A stretch of 64,000 bases of DNA from Aliiruegeria sabulilitoris (lineage in GTDB: Bacteria; Pseudomonadota; Alphaproteobacteria; Rhodobacterales; Rhodobacteraceae), in assembly GCF_001558155.1 (NCBI RefSeq), contig NZ_LOAS01000028.1, positions 1 to 64,000 of the forward strand, in the 5' to 3' direction. The translations under genes were made by a program, and so were the position numbers. This document shows, one piece after another, positions 18,401 through 26,791 of this stretch. The stretch's first letter is position 1; the number at the start of each line of letters is the position of its first letter. The notes under the pieces are model-generated. The model was not told the DNA's origin, made no database searches, and saw only the letters and a program-made list of their open reading frames with translations.

Positions 18401-19500
18401 AGGTCGCCATGCCCCGCAGCGTCGAATTTCTCACGCACAACATCAAGGGCGGCCTGTTTCTCGGCCACGAACAGCACGGTATTGCCTGCGGCGACGGCAT
18501 CCGTGATGACTGCCGCAATGCTTTGCGACTTACCGGTGCCCGGTGGTCCCATGACGACGAGATTCCTGCCAGAACGGGCTGCGGCGACAACTCGCGCTTG
18601 GCTGGCATCCAGATCGAATGGAGTCTTCAGGGAGGTGGTCGCCGGCGTCGTGGTCAGTTCTATCGTCGGCGTATAGCTGGTGAGCACCTGGTGGAGCGGG
18701 GTTCCGTCGCGCTGAGCCTCTGCCGTCAGGATCGGGTCGCCAAGGTCGCGGAACATCAGGTCATTGACGTGAGTGAATAGGGCGAGCGCACGGGTCGCGC
18801 AATCGAATGACCATCCTTCACGATGTGCCACCAGTGCCTTGATCTCCTCAAAAACCGCTTCAGGCGTGACCCCGGGCGTCGCCTCGATCGACATGGTTGA
18901 GAGTTCAGTTCCGAATTCGGCCCGCAGGAACTCGGCCAGCGAGATGTTGGGCACAAGTTCGCCTTCGGTCGCAATCAGCCGCCAACGCCGGTCGCGGGGC
19001 GAACGCGCGATGCGTACGGGGACCAGCACCGCAGGCGCCATGCGCGGTTTGTCGGGATCTCGCGCACTGATCCAGGTGAGGCTGCCGAGCGCGAGAGCGA
19101 GGAGGTTGGCCCCGGTCTGTTCCTCGATTTCTTGCGCATTTGCTGCAAGGCGGTTCAGCGCGGTGTCGGTTGCGTGCGGTCCGGTACCGAGCAGTAGCCT
19201 GGGCAGGGTGGCATTGGCCGTGGTGTCGAGCTCGGCGGGACGCGTATCGCTGCAGCCATCACGACCAACGGCGCGCAGCTCGATCCCGTCAGGCGTATCG
19301 AGCAGGCGTGCAGCGAGCGGGTTGGCCGGGCCGGGCAGTAGTTTCATTACCTGTCCGCGCCGCCCGCAGGGAGACAGGTTCATCAGGGGCGAGCGACTAT
19401 CCGTCTGGATAAGGCGACGACGAAGGTCGGCAAGAGTCTGGGCGGCGGTGTCCGAGGAGGTCTGGTCCGAAATCGGAAAACGGGTGCTGGGAGCGTTCAT
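15415..19500 (-). CDS. DUF4011-type SF1 helicase with C-terminal Vsr/MTES_1575-like nuclease fold
   Basis: A 1361-aa protein. The first ~270 residues resemble the DUF4011 region of large bacterial helicases. The helicase core has Walker A GPPGTGKS (318-325), motif II IDEASQM, GDDKQLPPTDFF, and a C-terminal motif NTLFTRARDLCRVF near residue 1200. The last ~100 residues match the nuclease fold attached to such helicases: RADLAV near 1270 and GWKIHRIWGTDWYYRR. At the usual IE-x-DG active-site strand it reads AILLDTADG, so the catalytic Glu is missing. DUF4011-helicase-Vsr proteins are reported antiphage factors. Here it is the last gene of a membrane/PBP-like operon. Confidence 0.8.
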   Translation of the reverse strand: MNAPSTRFPISDQTSSDTAAQTLADLRRRLIQTDSRSPLMNLSPCGRRGQVMKLLPGPANPLAARLLDTPDGIELRAVGRDGCSDTRPAELDTTANATLPRLLLGTGPHATDTALNRLAANAQEIEEQTGANLLALALGSLTWISARDPDKPRMAPAVLVPVRIARSPRDRRWRLIATEGELVPNISLAEFLRAEFGTELSTMSIEATPGVTPEAVFEEIKALVAHREGWSFDCATRALALFTHVNDLMFRDLGDPILTAEAQRDGTPLHQVLTSYTPTIELTTTPATTSLKTPFDLDASQARVVAAARSGRNLVVMGPPGTGKSQSIAAVITDAVAAGNTVLFVAEKQAALDVVREKFDAAGHGDLLLDLRGNEASASAVRAEIDRTWRESATGKTQSDPEIDDDEAPGEDDPGCLLTAIANALHSPGPKGCDVSAWQALGVLVAAAGAGDPPPRPDLAALAEISSHEAERLEAALHRFANSVALFGPRHQHNWAGTTRRDLQPTDLMRLQSDLVPVVAALQEIDTVNTGLETFAARAGVDVALYRRLLAHRQDAPNITPRLAQAFWTLRDEPSFAKALEEVAVWQDGAEARMALFAPGAERQESATLRAPMSAATKALMPALSRSYREASETLAGLLECPLPAKARARYALLLELLAAQAHYRVIADNEAVIADALGDAWPGRTAIEPARWQSVLAWLQRLADHEPGLTAKAISAIFDETEAQLREVARFDAATRALARTLTPALERLGWALPASSDEVEKVAHRLVRLESDGDGYNDWLSLTASVAPLEAASLAEFARLVETDAISSEDAVREFRHALAEARWNAALRTRPVLAELRDLDRDALVERWHTLTQLRRNRASQVLRAVQAARMPAITDPDAGVNLLRRELGRRSGHMALRPLLRGAAATLQKMRPVFLASPYAVARFLAPGAMRFDLLVIDEASQMRPEHALGGIARADQVVVCGDDKQLPPTDFFERAFVKANSGGERVDLPPEPAQAVEMESILTLARAAGFDSFMLDTHYRSHAASLIATSNRLFYGGRLIMPPSPLDGQPGFGMRFERTNGVYYRGDGGEAPAGTNPLEADAIVAAISDHARHRPTSSLGVATFSVAQRDMVRDHLERARQSDPELDAWVEEREQIPQGSVFVKNLEDVQGDERDVIMIGIGYGPDHPGGRLASQNFGPVNRTGGERRLNTLFTRARDLCRVFCSFEPADINGEAALHAGPMVLRAFLEAANANHIAERAASEASIDLIRQDIARTVSGIGIPCNVALGPARYRADLAVPPENAPQGKGIAILLDTADGHGDSSEFELVLQREWTLRDRGWKIHRIWGTDWYYRRHREIERLKKTFLAAPDSARRS

Positions 19501-19551
19501 CTGGGTTTCCTCAATCGGTCGAGGTGAAAGACAGGTGTGGGGCCGAAGCGC

Positions 19552-21045
19552 CTATTCAGCGGCGGTGGCAGAGGATGCGGTGTATGCCTGCGTATTGCCG
19601 CGGCGAGGGCTGCGGGAGCGGTAATGCTGAACGTCACGGCGAGCTCGACGACGCCAGTGGTCGATGCCGCGCGGCAGGCAATAAAGCGTGAAACTGTCTC
19701 CTTCGAGAACGTCGCGGCGGGCATCGACCCATTCGGGCACGAGGCGAGCGAGCGGGACGGTGCGGGTCTTGCCGGAGGAGAAGGCGCGGTCGCTGTCGAG
19801 ATCGAAGTGGTCGATCGTCTGACGGGCAGCACCCGACAGTGCGCCCTCGCCGTGGACCAGCCAGAGCCTTCCTTCAGAGCGCAGTGTCAGGCGGTCCAGT
19901 GCCGTCAGGATCTGCTCATAGCGTTGGGCTTCTACCGCGGTTAGCTTGTTATAGGTCGCGTGGAAGCGGTCCCAACGGTCGGTTTCTCGCCCGGAGCGAC
20001 GGCGCTGGCGGAAATCGGCGACTAGCATGGTCACCTGAAGGAACTCGACAATGAGTGTCAGCAGCAGGGTCACGCGCCCGGCTGTTGGCAGATCGGGGCG
20101 CTCGCCAGTGATCCAGTTCAGAACGTCATCCTTGAGTAGCAGGAAGCCGTGACCGACCCCGGCTTCGGGAGTACGAACGTCCTGGATCTCCATCTTGAGC
20201 CCGTTGGTGAGCATCGCCTCGACATTGGCGATGCGGGCCGCGAAGTCGGGCGTCTGGCAGCTGTAGCGTTTGTTGTTCTGAGCATCGAAGAAAGTCGTGG
20301 TCACGTCTTCGCGCAGTTCGGCAAGCCTTGTCGCGATCGCCTTCACGTCCGACGAGCGGGTCAGGCCTAGGGCTTTGCGGTAGAGCACCTCGGTTTCGGC
20401 CTCATCCGCGCTCATGATGTCGAGCGCGTATTCGTACATGGCGTTGGAGATGGCGTTGAGCCGTTGCGAAAGATCAGAAAACGCAGCCTTGTGGCGCTCG
20501 CGCAGGCGACGGCGGGGGCCGTCTCCCGGGTCGGTGGTCACATCGGTGCAGGTTCCACCGAAATTGTCCTCAGTGTTGTTCAGAGTGCTCGCCTGAGATG
20601 CCAAAGTCTGCGCTGCATCCGCGGCGTCGCGCATCGCGTCCGAACCGTTTCGAAGAGCGTCCACCGCGGGGCCGGTCGCCTCGGCATGCAGGTTGCGGCT
20701 GATCATCGCCTCGTTCGTAAAAAAGTTTGTGGTGGTCGCCGACATCGTCGCGGAGAGCAGCGACATCATCAACCCGATCCCGAGGAACAGCATGTCACCT
20801 TCGCGCAGGAAGCTCCTCCAGGCCGCCACCAGCAACATCTGGATTACACTACCTGCGACCATAGAAAGCGCAATCAACAGGTGGTTGCCGGTCACCGGCC
20901 CAAGGTTACGGGAGAGAGCCTCGGCGAAGCCCACAATCGTACCAATACGAGAGAAAACAGCCCAGGCGCCGCCGGCGGCGAGACCGGCTGAAAGCACGTT
21001 GACGAGGAAGGCGCCACCGGCGGCGAAGGTGAACTTGGTGGCCAT
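19552..21045 (-). CDS. membrane protein with N- and mid-chain TM segments and coiled coil
   Basis: A 497-aa protein. I see hydrophobic segments at about residues 8-33, 53-75 and 83-103 and another near 325-345. A long polar region lies between them (~110-320) with helical heptad-like stretches and two Cys (TCTDV and SCQTP) that may sit outside the membrane. The C-terminal ~150 residues are charged and cytoplasmic, ending in an Arg/Ser-rich tail. No family recognised. It starts 20 bp after the PBP-like gene and ends 51 bp before the helicase. It is probably the bridge between the membrane complex and the cytoplasmic helicase. Confidence 0.65.
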   Translation of the reverse strand: MATKFTFAAGGAFLVNVLSAGLAAGGAWAVFSRIGTIVGFAEALSRNLGPVTGNHLLIALSMVAGSVIQMLLVAAWRSFLREGDMLFLGIGLMMSLLSATMSATTTNFFTNEAMISRNLHAEATGPAVDALRNGSDAMRDAADAAQTLASQASTLNNTEDNFGGTCTDVTTDPGDGPRRRLRERHKAAFSDLSQRLNAISNAMYEYALDIMSADEAETEVLYRKALGLTRSSDVKAIATRLAELREDVTTTFFDAQNNKRYSCQTPDFAARIANVEAMLTNGLKMEIQDVRTPEAGVGHGFLLLKDDVLNWITGERPDLPTAGRVTLLLTLIVEFLQVTMLVADFRQRRRSGRETDRWDRFHATYNKLTAVEAQRYEQILTALDRLTLRSEGRLWLVHGEGALSGAARQTIDHFDLDSDRAFSSGKTRTVPLARLVPEWVDARRDVLEGDSFTLYCLPRGIDHWRRRARRDVQHYRSRSPRRGNTQAYTASSATAAE

Positions 21046-21065
21046 TGCTGCGGTCCTTTCGAGTG

Positions 21066-23453
21066 TTATTTGCTGGTTCGGGGTGTCACCCCTCGGCTGG
21101 TGGCTGCCGAAAGGGCAGCCCTGTGCAAGGGGGCCAGTTCAACGTGCTTGCGGTTTCCGAGTGTGATCTCGGAGTCGCCCGAACTGATCACCGCAGTGGT
21201 GATGTATGTTCGTTTGGTCCTGCCGAGATCGCAGCGCCAGAGGAGAGTCGAGGTCTTGACGATGTCGATCGATGCAACCTCGTGCGTGCCGGATTTTCCG
21301 CCCAAGGCGGTGCAACCAGGCAGGGCTGCGGCCTGAGCGGTCGCGTACAGCGTGCCCTCCGGTCTGGTTGTCGGTGCAGCCAGGATGTCAAGAGCGCGGG
21401 CGATCGTCGTGACATCGTAGCCGAGCGAGGTGAGATCGAGCTTGGCCGGTGCGGTTGCACCGATCCGTACAGAGGGGCTCGATCCATCGAGCAGCAGCGC
21501 TGAGAGCAAGGTATTATAGGCCGCCGGGGGCGCATGGCGGACGGTGTCGTAGGCAATATCAAACCCGGTGGCGGGGCGGGCCGAAGGCGCGGCACCGATC
21601 GCGTCGAGCAACTGGTAGACCTCGTCCATGTGTTGTTCGGCGAGCCAGGCAAAAGGATCGTTCTTGCTTTTCGCGAGAGCTTTCTCGACCGGTATCCAGG
21701 CGCCCCCTGTGCAGGCTGCATCTCCCGAGGACAGGGAGCACAGCTCCTTATAATCGTGGCGCGCTGCGATCAGGGCGAGCAGCATCTTGCGGGTGGAGCC
21801 GAGACCCCAGTCGGGTGCGACCGAGACGTAGCCGTCGGCACCGTTCTTGACCGGGCCGAAAAACTGACCGTGACGTGAGTCGTGTGCGGCTCGGACAACT
21901 GGCCCCTCGGGGTGGACCTCGATTGCGGTTACACTGTGGATCGCCTGATTGCGACAACCGGTGGTGAAACATAGCCCTTCAGGCAGATTGCGCTGGAGGT
22001 CGGCAAGAGCCGCTGGCAACGTCGAATCCAGTTCACTCTGGGCACGCCAATCAATGGTCGATACAAGAGTTTCGCCGGGGATCCAGTCGCCGGAGAGACG
22101 CAACCCGTCGAGGATCACTTGGCGGGCTTCGATGCTCGCTTGTGTCTGAGGTGGTGCGATCGGCAGGTTGGCACGGGCGATCGCGGCGAGCCGGAGATTG
22201 CGGGCGTCGAGGTCGGGTTCAAGGCTTGGACGCGCGCAGATCTCGTCGTTGCCGCAGAGCGACTCGAGCTCCGCAAGCGCAAGATTGGCTTCTTCCTGAG
22301 AAGCCGCGAGTTCGGTGACACAGCGCCGGGCGGCCGGTCCAAGGACCGATCCCCACGCCCGACCAGCAGAAGTGCCGACCACGGCTGCGTCGAGCGGAAG
22401 CACTACCGGTGTTCCCATGGCGCGACCGAAGAGGCAGCGCTCAGACAGCGTTTCGGGGTCATGACCGAAAAGAGCGTCAGCGGCGAGGCGGCCACCCAAC
22501 GGGTAGCCACGCCCGCGAACCGCCATCATGTAGTCCGAGATAAAACCTGCGCGCGAGGCCTCGTCGGGCAGATGCCTTGCGGCAAAGACGCTCGCTGCGA
22601 TGATCATGACCGGCTTGTCCCAGCGCGACAGACTTTCGGGATGCCCGGTCAGAGCTTCAAAGGTCGAGAGCATCGGGCCACTTAGGCCCCTATTTCCATC
22701 GAGCAGCCCGATCTCTGCAGCGCCGTAGCGCAGGAAGCCGCGCCAGTCATGGCCGAACACGGTCTTGGGAAACGGAGCGATCTCGCCCTCGATCGTGACT
22801 ACAGCGGGCACCACGGAGGACTCGATCTTGGGATCAAAGGGCACGGTCAGACCAGGCCGCTCCGGTATGTGATCGACGTCGTCGAATGACATCGCCAGTT
22901 CGGCGCGGCGCGCAGCACAGGTCGCCCCGTCGATAACCGGAACATGGGCGAATATCCGACCATCGGCATCCTCGATCGCGGTGACCCTCGCGCAATCCAT
23001 CTGTTGTTCGGCGATCGCGATGGCCTTGGTGATGTCGTTCCAGCGAATCCCGGCATACCCCGAGACCGCGATGCCGATCGCGGCGGTGCTCAGGATCAGG
23101 GCGCGCAGACTAAGCCCGAGCACTCCGGTGGCGACGCCACGCAGCCTCGCGGATCGGGCGAGAATATTCCGGCGCGTGGTCCCGAGTTTCCGGGGAACAC
23201 GGATCCCAGACCAGTCTGGCGCGTAGCGGGCAAAGAGGCCACCTATGCCGATATCGGGCATATGGGACTCCCGAGCTGCGCGGTGCTCTGTTACCTTGAG
23301 ATCGCGCCTGGCGAGGTCGTAGGCGCGCGTGTATACGGCGATCGGATCTTCCGGCTCGACGCGCATGGCATTTTCGAACGCGTGGTCGCGCTCGGCATCC
23401 TGGCGGGCCATGAATTCTGGGTCATCCCAGTAGGTAGAATAATCACGGGCCAT
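21066..23453 (-). CDS. penicillin-binding-protein-like transpeptidase protein in defence-island operon
   Basis: A 795-aa protein with a cytoplasmic N-terminus (~1-110), one TM segment (~115-133) and a large outside domain, the layout of class A PBPs. Residues ~233-265 echo the GT51 glycosyltransferase region (GHDWRGFLRY...NRGLSGPM), but the catalytic Glu box is gone. The C-terminal part keeps the full transpeptidase triad: STRK (553-556), SKN (596-598) and KSGT (720-723), with spacing usual for the family. An acyl-serine activity is plausible, while glycan polymerisation is not. It starts inside the ATGA of the preceding small membrane gene. Confidence 0.7.
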   Translation of the reverse strand: MARDYSTYWDDPEFMARQDAERDHAFENAMRVEPEDPIAVYTRAYDLARRDLKVTEHRAARESHMPDIGIGGLFARYAPDWSGIRVPRKLGTTRRNILARSARLRGVATGVLGLSLRALILSTAAIGIAVSGYAGIRWNDITKAIAIAEQQMDCARVTAIEDADGRIFAHVPVIDGATCAARRAELAMSFDDVDHIPERPGLTVPFDPKIESSVVPAVVTIEGEIAPFPKTVFGHDWRGFLRYGAAEIGLLDGNRGLSGPMLSTFEALTGHPESLSRWDKPVMIIAASVFAARHLPDEASRAGFISDYMMAVRGRGYPLGGRLAADALFGHDPETLSERCLFGRAMGTPVVLPLDAAVVGTSAGRAWGSVLGPAARRCVTELAASQEEANLALAELESLCGNDEICARPSLEPDLDARNLRLAAIARANLPIAPPQTQASIEARQVILDGLRLSGDWIPGETLVSTIDWRAQSELDSTLPAALADLQRNLPEGLCFTTGCRNQAIHSVTAIEVHPEGPVVRAAHDSRHGQFFGPVKNGADGYVSVAPDWGLGSTRKMLLALIAARHDYKELCSLSSGDAACTGGAWIPVEKALAKSKNDPFAWLAEQHMDEVYQLLDAIGAAPSARPATGFDIAYDTVRHAPPAAYNTLLSALLLDGSSPSVRIGATAPAKLDLTSLGYDVTTIARALDILAAPTTRPEGTLYATAQAAALPGCTALGGKSGTHEVASIDIVKTSTLLWRCDLGRTKRTYITTAVISSGDSEITLGNRKHVELAPLHRAALSAATSRGVTPRTSK

Positions 23454-23770
23454 CAGCGGTTTCTCCGATTGGCACGCACCTGGCGAGCGTGGCGCACGGT
23501 GTTTTCGAGCAGGTGCGAAACAGTCGAGGCTGATGCGAAGCCGAGCCAGAATCCGCTGCGGACGAGAGTGCCGAGGCGGGCGGCCACGAGGTCGACCGCA
23601 GCCGCCGGGCCGCCGGGGGCCAGGAACACGGCCCAGATGGCAGCAACAGCAAGGCCTATCGCCAAGGCTATGGCAACGGCCCGCACCCTGAGAAGAAGGC
23701 TTAAAGCCAGCGCGAAGACGACGCCGAGCGCCAGTTCTTCGCCATCATAGGAAATGATCTGGTCGAGCAT
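23453..23770 (-). CDS. small membrane protein (105 aa)
   Basis: From ATG 23770 (MLDQIISYDG) the protein has two hydrophobic segments (about residues 14-30 and 33-50), then a charged C-terminus. It overlaps both neighbours by ATGA junctions, so its stoichiometric co-synthesis with them is likely. Not recognised. The longer open frame upstream to 24082 is rejected because it overlaps two other genes. Confidence 0.6.
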   Translation of the reverse strand: MLDQIISYDGEELALGVVFALALSLLLRVRAVAIALAIGLAVAAIWAVFLAPGGPAAAVDLVAARLGTLVRSGFWLGFASASTVSHLLENTVRHARQVRANRRNR

Positions 23771-23976
23771 CACAGGCGCCTCCCGAAAACAAGGACCAAA
23801 CGCTTCGGAACGCGCCAGACAACGAGCATTACATTGCCGCTCAGAACTACGCCGAGAGCAGTCGCCGCGACCGTTGTAACAGCGATGCGGACATGAACTA
23901 GTCGTCCGACAACCAGCGAGGCGATAGCGCCTGTGGCGAGGGTGGCGCCGGCCAAAGGGGCGGCATGCCCGGTCAT
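23770..23976 (-). CDS. small membrane protein (68 aa)
   Basis: From ATG 23976 (MTGHAAPLAG) the product is almost entirely hydrophobic, with two likely TM helices (about 6-24 and 30-50) and a basic C-terminus (VPKRLVLVFGRRL). It is joined to both neighbours by ATGA overlaps. Small two-TM proteins can be channel or holin-like components, but no sequence family is recognised. Confidence 0.6.
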   Translation of the reverse strand: MTGHAAPLAGATLATGAIASLVVGRLVHVRIAVTTVAATALGVVLSGNVMLVVWRVPKRLVLVFGRRL

Positions 23977-24365
23977 CAGAAACGACCTCGCGAAAGAAGG
24001 CGCAAGACCCACGTTGGTCCGCGCCAAAGTGCGAAAAGAACCAATCCGCCAATAACGACCCCAAGAAGTGTGGCAGCCGCATCGCGCCCTGCGATCGCAG
24101 TGACCACCGACTGAATTGAGCCTAGGATTAGGAAGACCACTGCAAGAAGAGGAACGGCTTCCAGCAGCGGCGGGCTGAGCTCGCAGCCATAGAGCTGAGA
24201 GACTTCCAGTCCCGCGACCATTAGCGGTGCGAGAAGAGCGATGCGAGCGTTAAGGGCGATGGCCAGAGCACCCACAACCGAGGCGTAGGCCAAGTCGGCA
24301 CGATCAAGGACCATACCAACTTGATCCATAGCGTGGTTTACCAGAGGGCCAGTAGGGTCAAACAT
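23976..24365 (-). CDS. small membrane protein (129 aa)
   Basis: From ATG 24365 (MFDPTGPLVNH) the product has three to four hydrophobic segments (about residues 23-42, 60-76, 98-112) and a basic C-terminal end (LLSRGRF). A longer frame from 24464 exists, but a separate tiny frame (24370-24456) with its own ribosome site fits that interval better. It is the first sizeable gene of the membrane operon. Confidence 0.6.
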   Translation of the reverse strand: MFDPTGPLVNHAMDQVGMVLDRADLAYASVVGALAIALNARIALLAPLMVAGLEVSQLYGCELSPPLLEAVPLLAVVFLILGSIQSVVTAIAGRDAAATLLGVVIGGLVLFALWRGPTWVLRLLSRGRF

Positions 24366-24369
24366 CAGA

Positions 24370-24456
24370 CTAGCCCTGCAGCACGCGTTCGAGAAGGCGT
24401 GCTGCCCAGTCCAATATGGGCAGCCAAACGGGCAGCATTGATGGCTGGTCAAGCAT
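24370..24456 (-). CDS. 28-aa amphipathic peptide, first ORF of membrane operon
   Basis: An ATG at 24456, preceded by GAGGTG at a suitable distance, opens a 28-codon frame ending TAG at 24370-24372, four bases before the next ATG. The peptide includes LPVWLPILDWAARLLERVL, which would form an amphipathic helix with Trp and Leu on one face and Arg, Asp and Glu on the other. It could be a membrane-active peptide or a translational leader for the operon. Too short for homology, so support comes only from position, ribosome site and composition. Confidence 0.45.
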   Translation of the reverse strand: MLDQPSMLPVWLPILDWAARLLERVLQG

Positions 24457-24541
24457 TGCAGCACCTCGAGTTAAGACACGAGGAGAACAATAGTTGCGCT
24501 ACGGAGCCATAGGCCGCGACGAACGTTCGCCGGAAACGGTG

Positions 24542-26791
24542 TCAGCCGGGGGCGAGGTTTCGCCACTTCACCGCGTGAGCTTGGGGGAACTCCTTAAACC
24601 GAATGTCAATATTGCCATTCGGTTTAGGTTCTTCCGACTCGACGACCCCGACAAAGTCGTTCAACTTGTCGTACCATCTTCCTTTGACCACTCGGACTTT
24701 TGTCCCCTTTGGAGGTGGGATCTCGAAACTCGTGCGCACTTCGGGTCGATCAGCCTTAGTTGTGACCGAATCCAAAAAACGTGGTCTGAATTGTGACGCA
24801 CGGGCTTGGTGGCGGACGCCAAGTTCGCCACCCATATCGACGAATGGGCCCATTCTTTTTTGAGAATGCCGGCTGTCCGCGTATTCTTTAACAGACATGA
24901 TACTGAGATCGAGGTTTGGCCTTCGTGACTTAAGAAGCGCCTGCACCTGTGGCGTTCTCGCCCAGGTCTTGCTTGGGTAGGCTGCGGCAACGGCATCTTC
25001 CATGTGCTTTCCGAATGCCGCGCGCGCGCCATCCAATGTGAGTGGTGTCCCGTGCGACATGACCGGTTCCCCGAGCGACACGGTTACTTCACCGTGGCCA
25101 TAGGACTTGGCTGCGCCGATGCGCAGGATTGCAGGGTTGCTCTTCGGTGTGGCAGTGAGCGCCCAGACTAGCGCGCCCAATTCCTGCGGCAGGACATTAT
25201 GAAAGACGACACGTCCGATGAAGGTCGTTCCGGGCGGAACAAAGTGGATGGTGCTTTTTGCCCCGTTTTCCTCGGTTCCCCTGAACTGCTCGTTTTCGGT
25301 CTCTCTACGAAGCGTTCCATCACCCGCAGGCCAGATCTTTGTTCCACCCAGTTCTGGTTCTTTGACGAAGAGGCGGGTGTCGGACTGGCGAGCGGCAAAG
25401 GTCGCCATGATTTGTCTGTTTCTATCAGAATCCTCATCCTGACGAACATAAAACGGATAGTATCCCTCATTGGGGTTAGACAAGACGTATTTCCGACATT
25501 TCAACTTGAGGCCTTCGGGACCGCGGGCAGCGGAGAATAAGATTCGCCCCGCTCGGCCGCCAGTTCGCCCGGCAGCATCGTCTTTGCCCAATGCCGCCGC
25601 CTCGCCTAACAGGGTGGTGGGAAAGTCCGGCACGCGATCTGGACCTGCCATTTCAAGGTGGTCGGGATGGGAACGCGCCAACAGGTGATGCGTGTTTTCA
25701 CCGAAGGCGACCTTGAACATTGAGGCAAAGCCCATTGCGGCGACGCGGTCGTCTTCGAAAAGATAGAAGACCGGTATTGCCTCGCCACATTTGAGAGCGA
25801 GTTTCCAGAAGGTCCAACCGGGGTGGGCATCGTTGCCGTCAGCGCCGCTGTTGAGGTATTCGAAGGCGTCGAAGACGTCGGGTTCGACGTCGCGGACATT
25901 TCCGATCTTGGCGGGGGCAGACAATTCGCCCCGGCAGGGGTTTGAGAAGACGAACTCCTGCTTTTTGCGCCTTCTTCCAAAGGGGTTACCATTCGCAACC
26001 TCCGGTTTTCCGGTCAACACAACCGTTCCCAGAATGCCCTGCCCAGTTCCGAGGATCGCGTGCCGCCGTTCGTGATAAAGTTCTGTGCCTCGCGCATGCG
26101 GGTGATCCACTGCGTCAACATCGTCGATCCGGATAGTCATCTGATCATCGAACGGCTTAGCTTGATTGTATCCCAGAAGAACATAGCGATCGCCCGTACC
26201 GTTTCCTCCCTTAGCCAAGGATTTTTGATCATCTCCAGAAGCTTGAAAGTGCTGGCCAAGATCGCGGATTCCTACGCGGCCGAGTTGGCATTCCACGATT
26301 TCATAACGCTCAAGTTTTCCACATCTCCGCAGCCAACCGGCGCAAACTTTTGAGGTGAAACGCTTCCTGGTAGACCCATCTGGTAGATCGGGACGAACTC
26401 TTTCGCGATGGACAAATCTGTCACTATACAATTCCCTCACTGTTTTGCCTGGATTTCCTGAGATATCCCGCATCCCTGGCCAGCGTTTCTCAACAAACTC
26501 GCCCAATCTGCCGAAAGTTGCGATTTCCAGGGTGCCGCGCAGCAGACCGTCGAACGTGGATTTCGGTATGACCGGCGGACCGCCCGGCGTGAGTGTGAAG
26601 GGGCGAACATCGCCGCCCTTGACGCGCGCACCACCAACGCATGTCTCAGTCCGGGTTGTCACAGTTATTTCCATCTCACCCGAGACCGCGCCGTTCAGCG
26701 GAACGTCGTAGCTGGCAAACTTGCCCCAGGCGGGCTTGTATATCCAGCGCGAGATGGGTGCTAAGCGGTAGGCAGATTTCGGTTCCATCAT
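24542..26791 (-). CDS. TIGR03986-type CRISPR RAMP protein (Cas7-like)
   Basis: A 749-aa RAMP protein. The N-terminal half has the Cas7 signature: a strand with SGEMEITVTTRTETCVGG, then PPVIPKSTFDGLLRGTLE (proline-capped helix that follows strand 1). A long insertion sits in the middle, and the glycine-rich RAMP end appears as RIGAAKSYGHGEVTV near residue 575. The last ~60 residues (KGTKVRVVKGRWYDKLNDF) look like a small KOW/OB-type RNA-binding domain. In III-D-type complexes an insertion-bearing Cas7 subunit lies along the crRNA. Its start overlaps the Csx19-like gene by ATGA. Confidence 0.8.
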   Translation of the reverse strand: MMEPKSAYRLAPISRWIYKPAWGKFASYDVPLNGAVSGEMEITVTTRTETCVGGARVKGGDVRPFTLTPGGPPVIPKSTFDGLLRGTLEIATFGRLGEFVEKRWPGMRDISGNPGKTVRELYSDRFVHRERVRPDLPDGSTRKRFTSKVCAGWLRRCGKLERYEIVECQLGRVGIRDLGQHFQASGDDQKSLAKGGNGTGDRYVLLGYNQAKPFDDQMTIRIDDVDAVDHPHARGTELYHERRHAILGTGQGILGTVVLTGKPEVANGNPFGRRRKKQEFVFSNPCRGELSAPAKIGNVRDVEPDVFDAFEYLNSGADGNDAHPGWTFWKLALKCGEAIPVFYLFEDDRVAAMGFASMFKVAFGENTHHLLARSHPDHLEMAGPDRVPDFPTTLLGEAAALGKDDAAGRTGGRAGRILFSAARGPEGLKLKCRKYVLSNPNEGYYPFYVRQDEDSDRNRQIMATFAARQSDTRLFVKEPELGGTKIWPAGDGTLRRETENEQFRGTEENGAKSTIHFVPPGTTFIGRVVFHNVLPQELGALVWALTATPKSNPAILRIGAAKSYGHGEVTVSLGEPVMSHGTPLTLDGARAAFGKHMEDAVAAAYPSKTWARTPQVQALLKSRRPNLDLSIMSVKEYADSRHSQKRMGPFVDMGGELGVRHQARASQFRPRFLDSVTTKADRPEVRTSFEIPPPKGTKVRVVKGRWYDKLNDFVGVVESEEPKPNGNIDIRFKEFPQAHAVKWRNLAPG

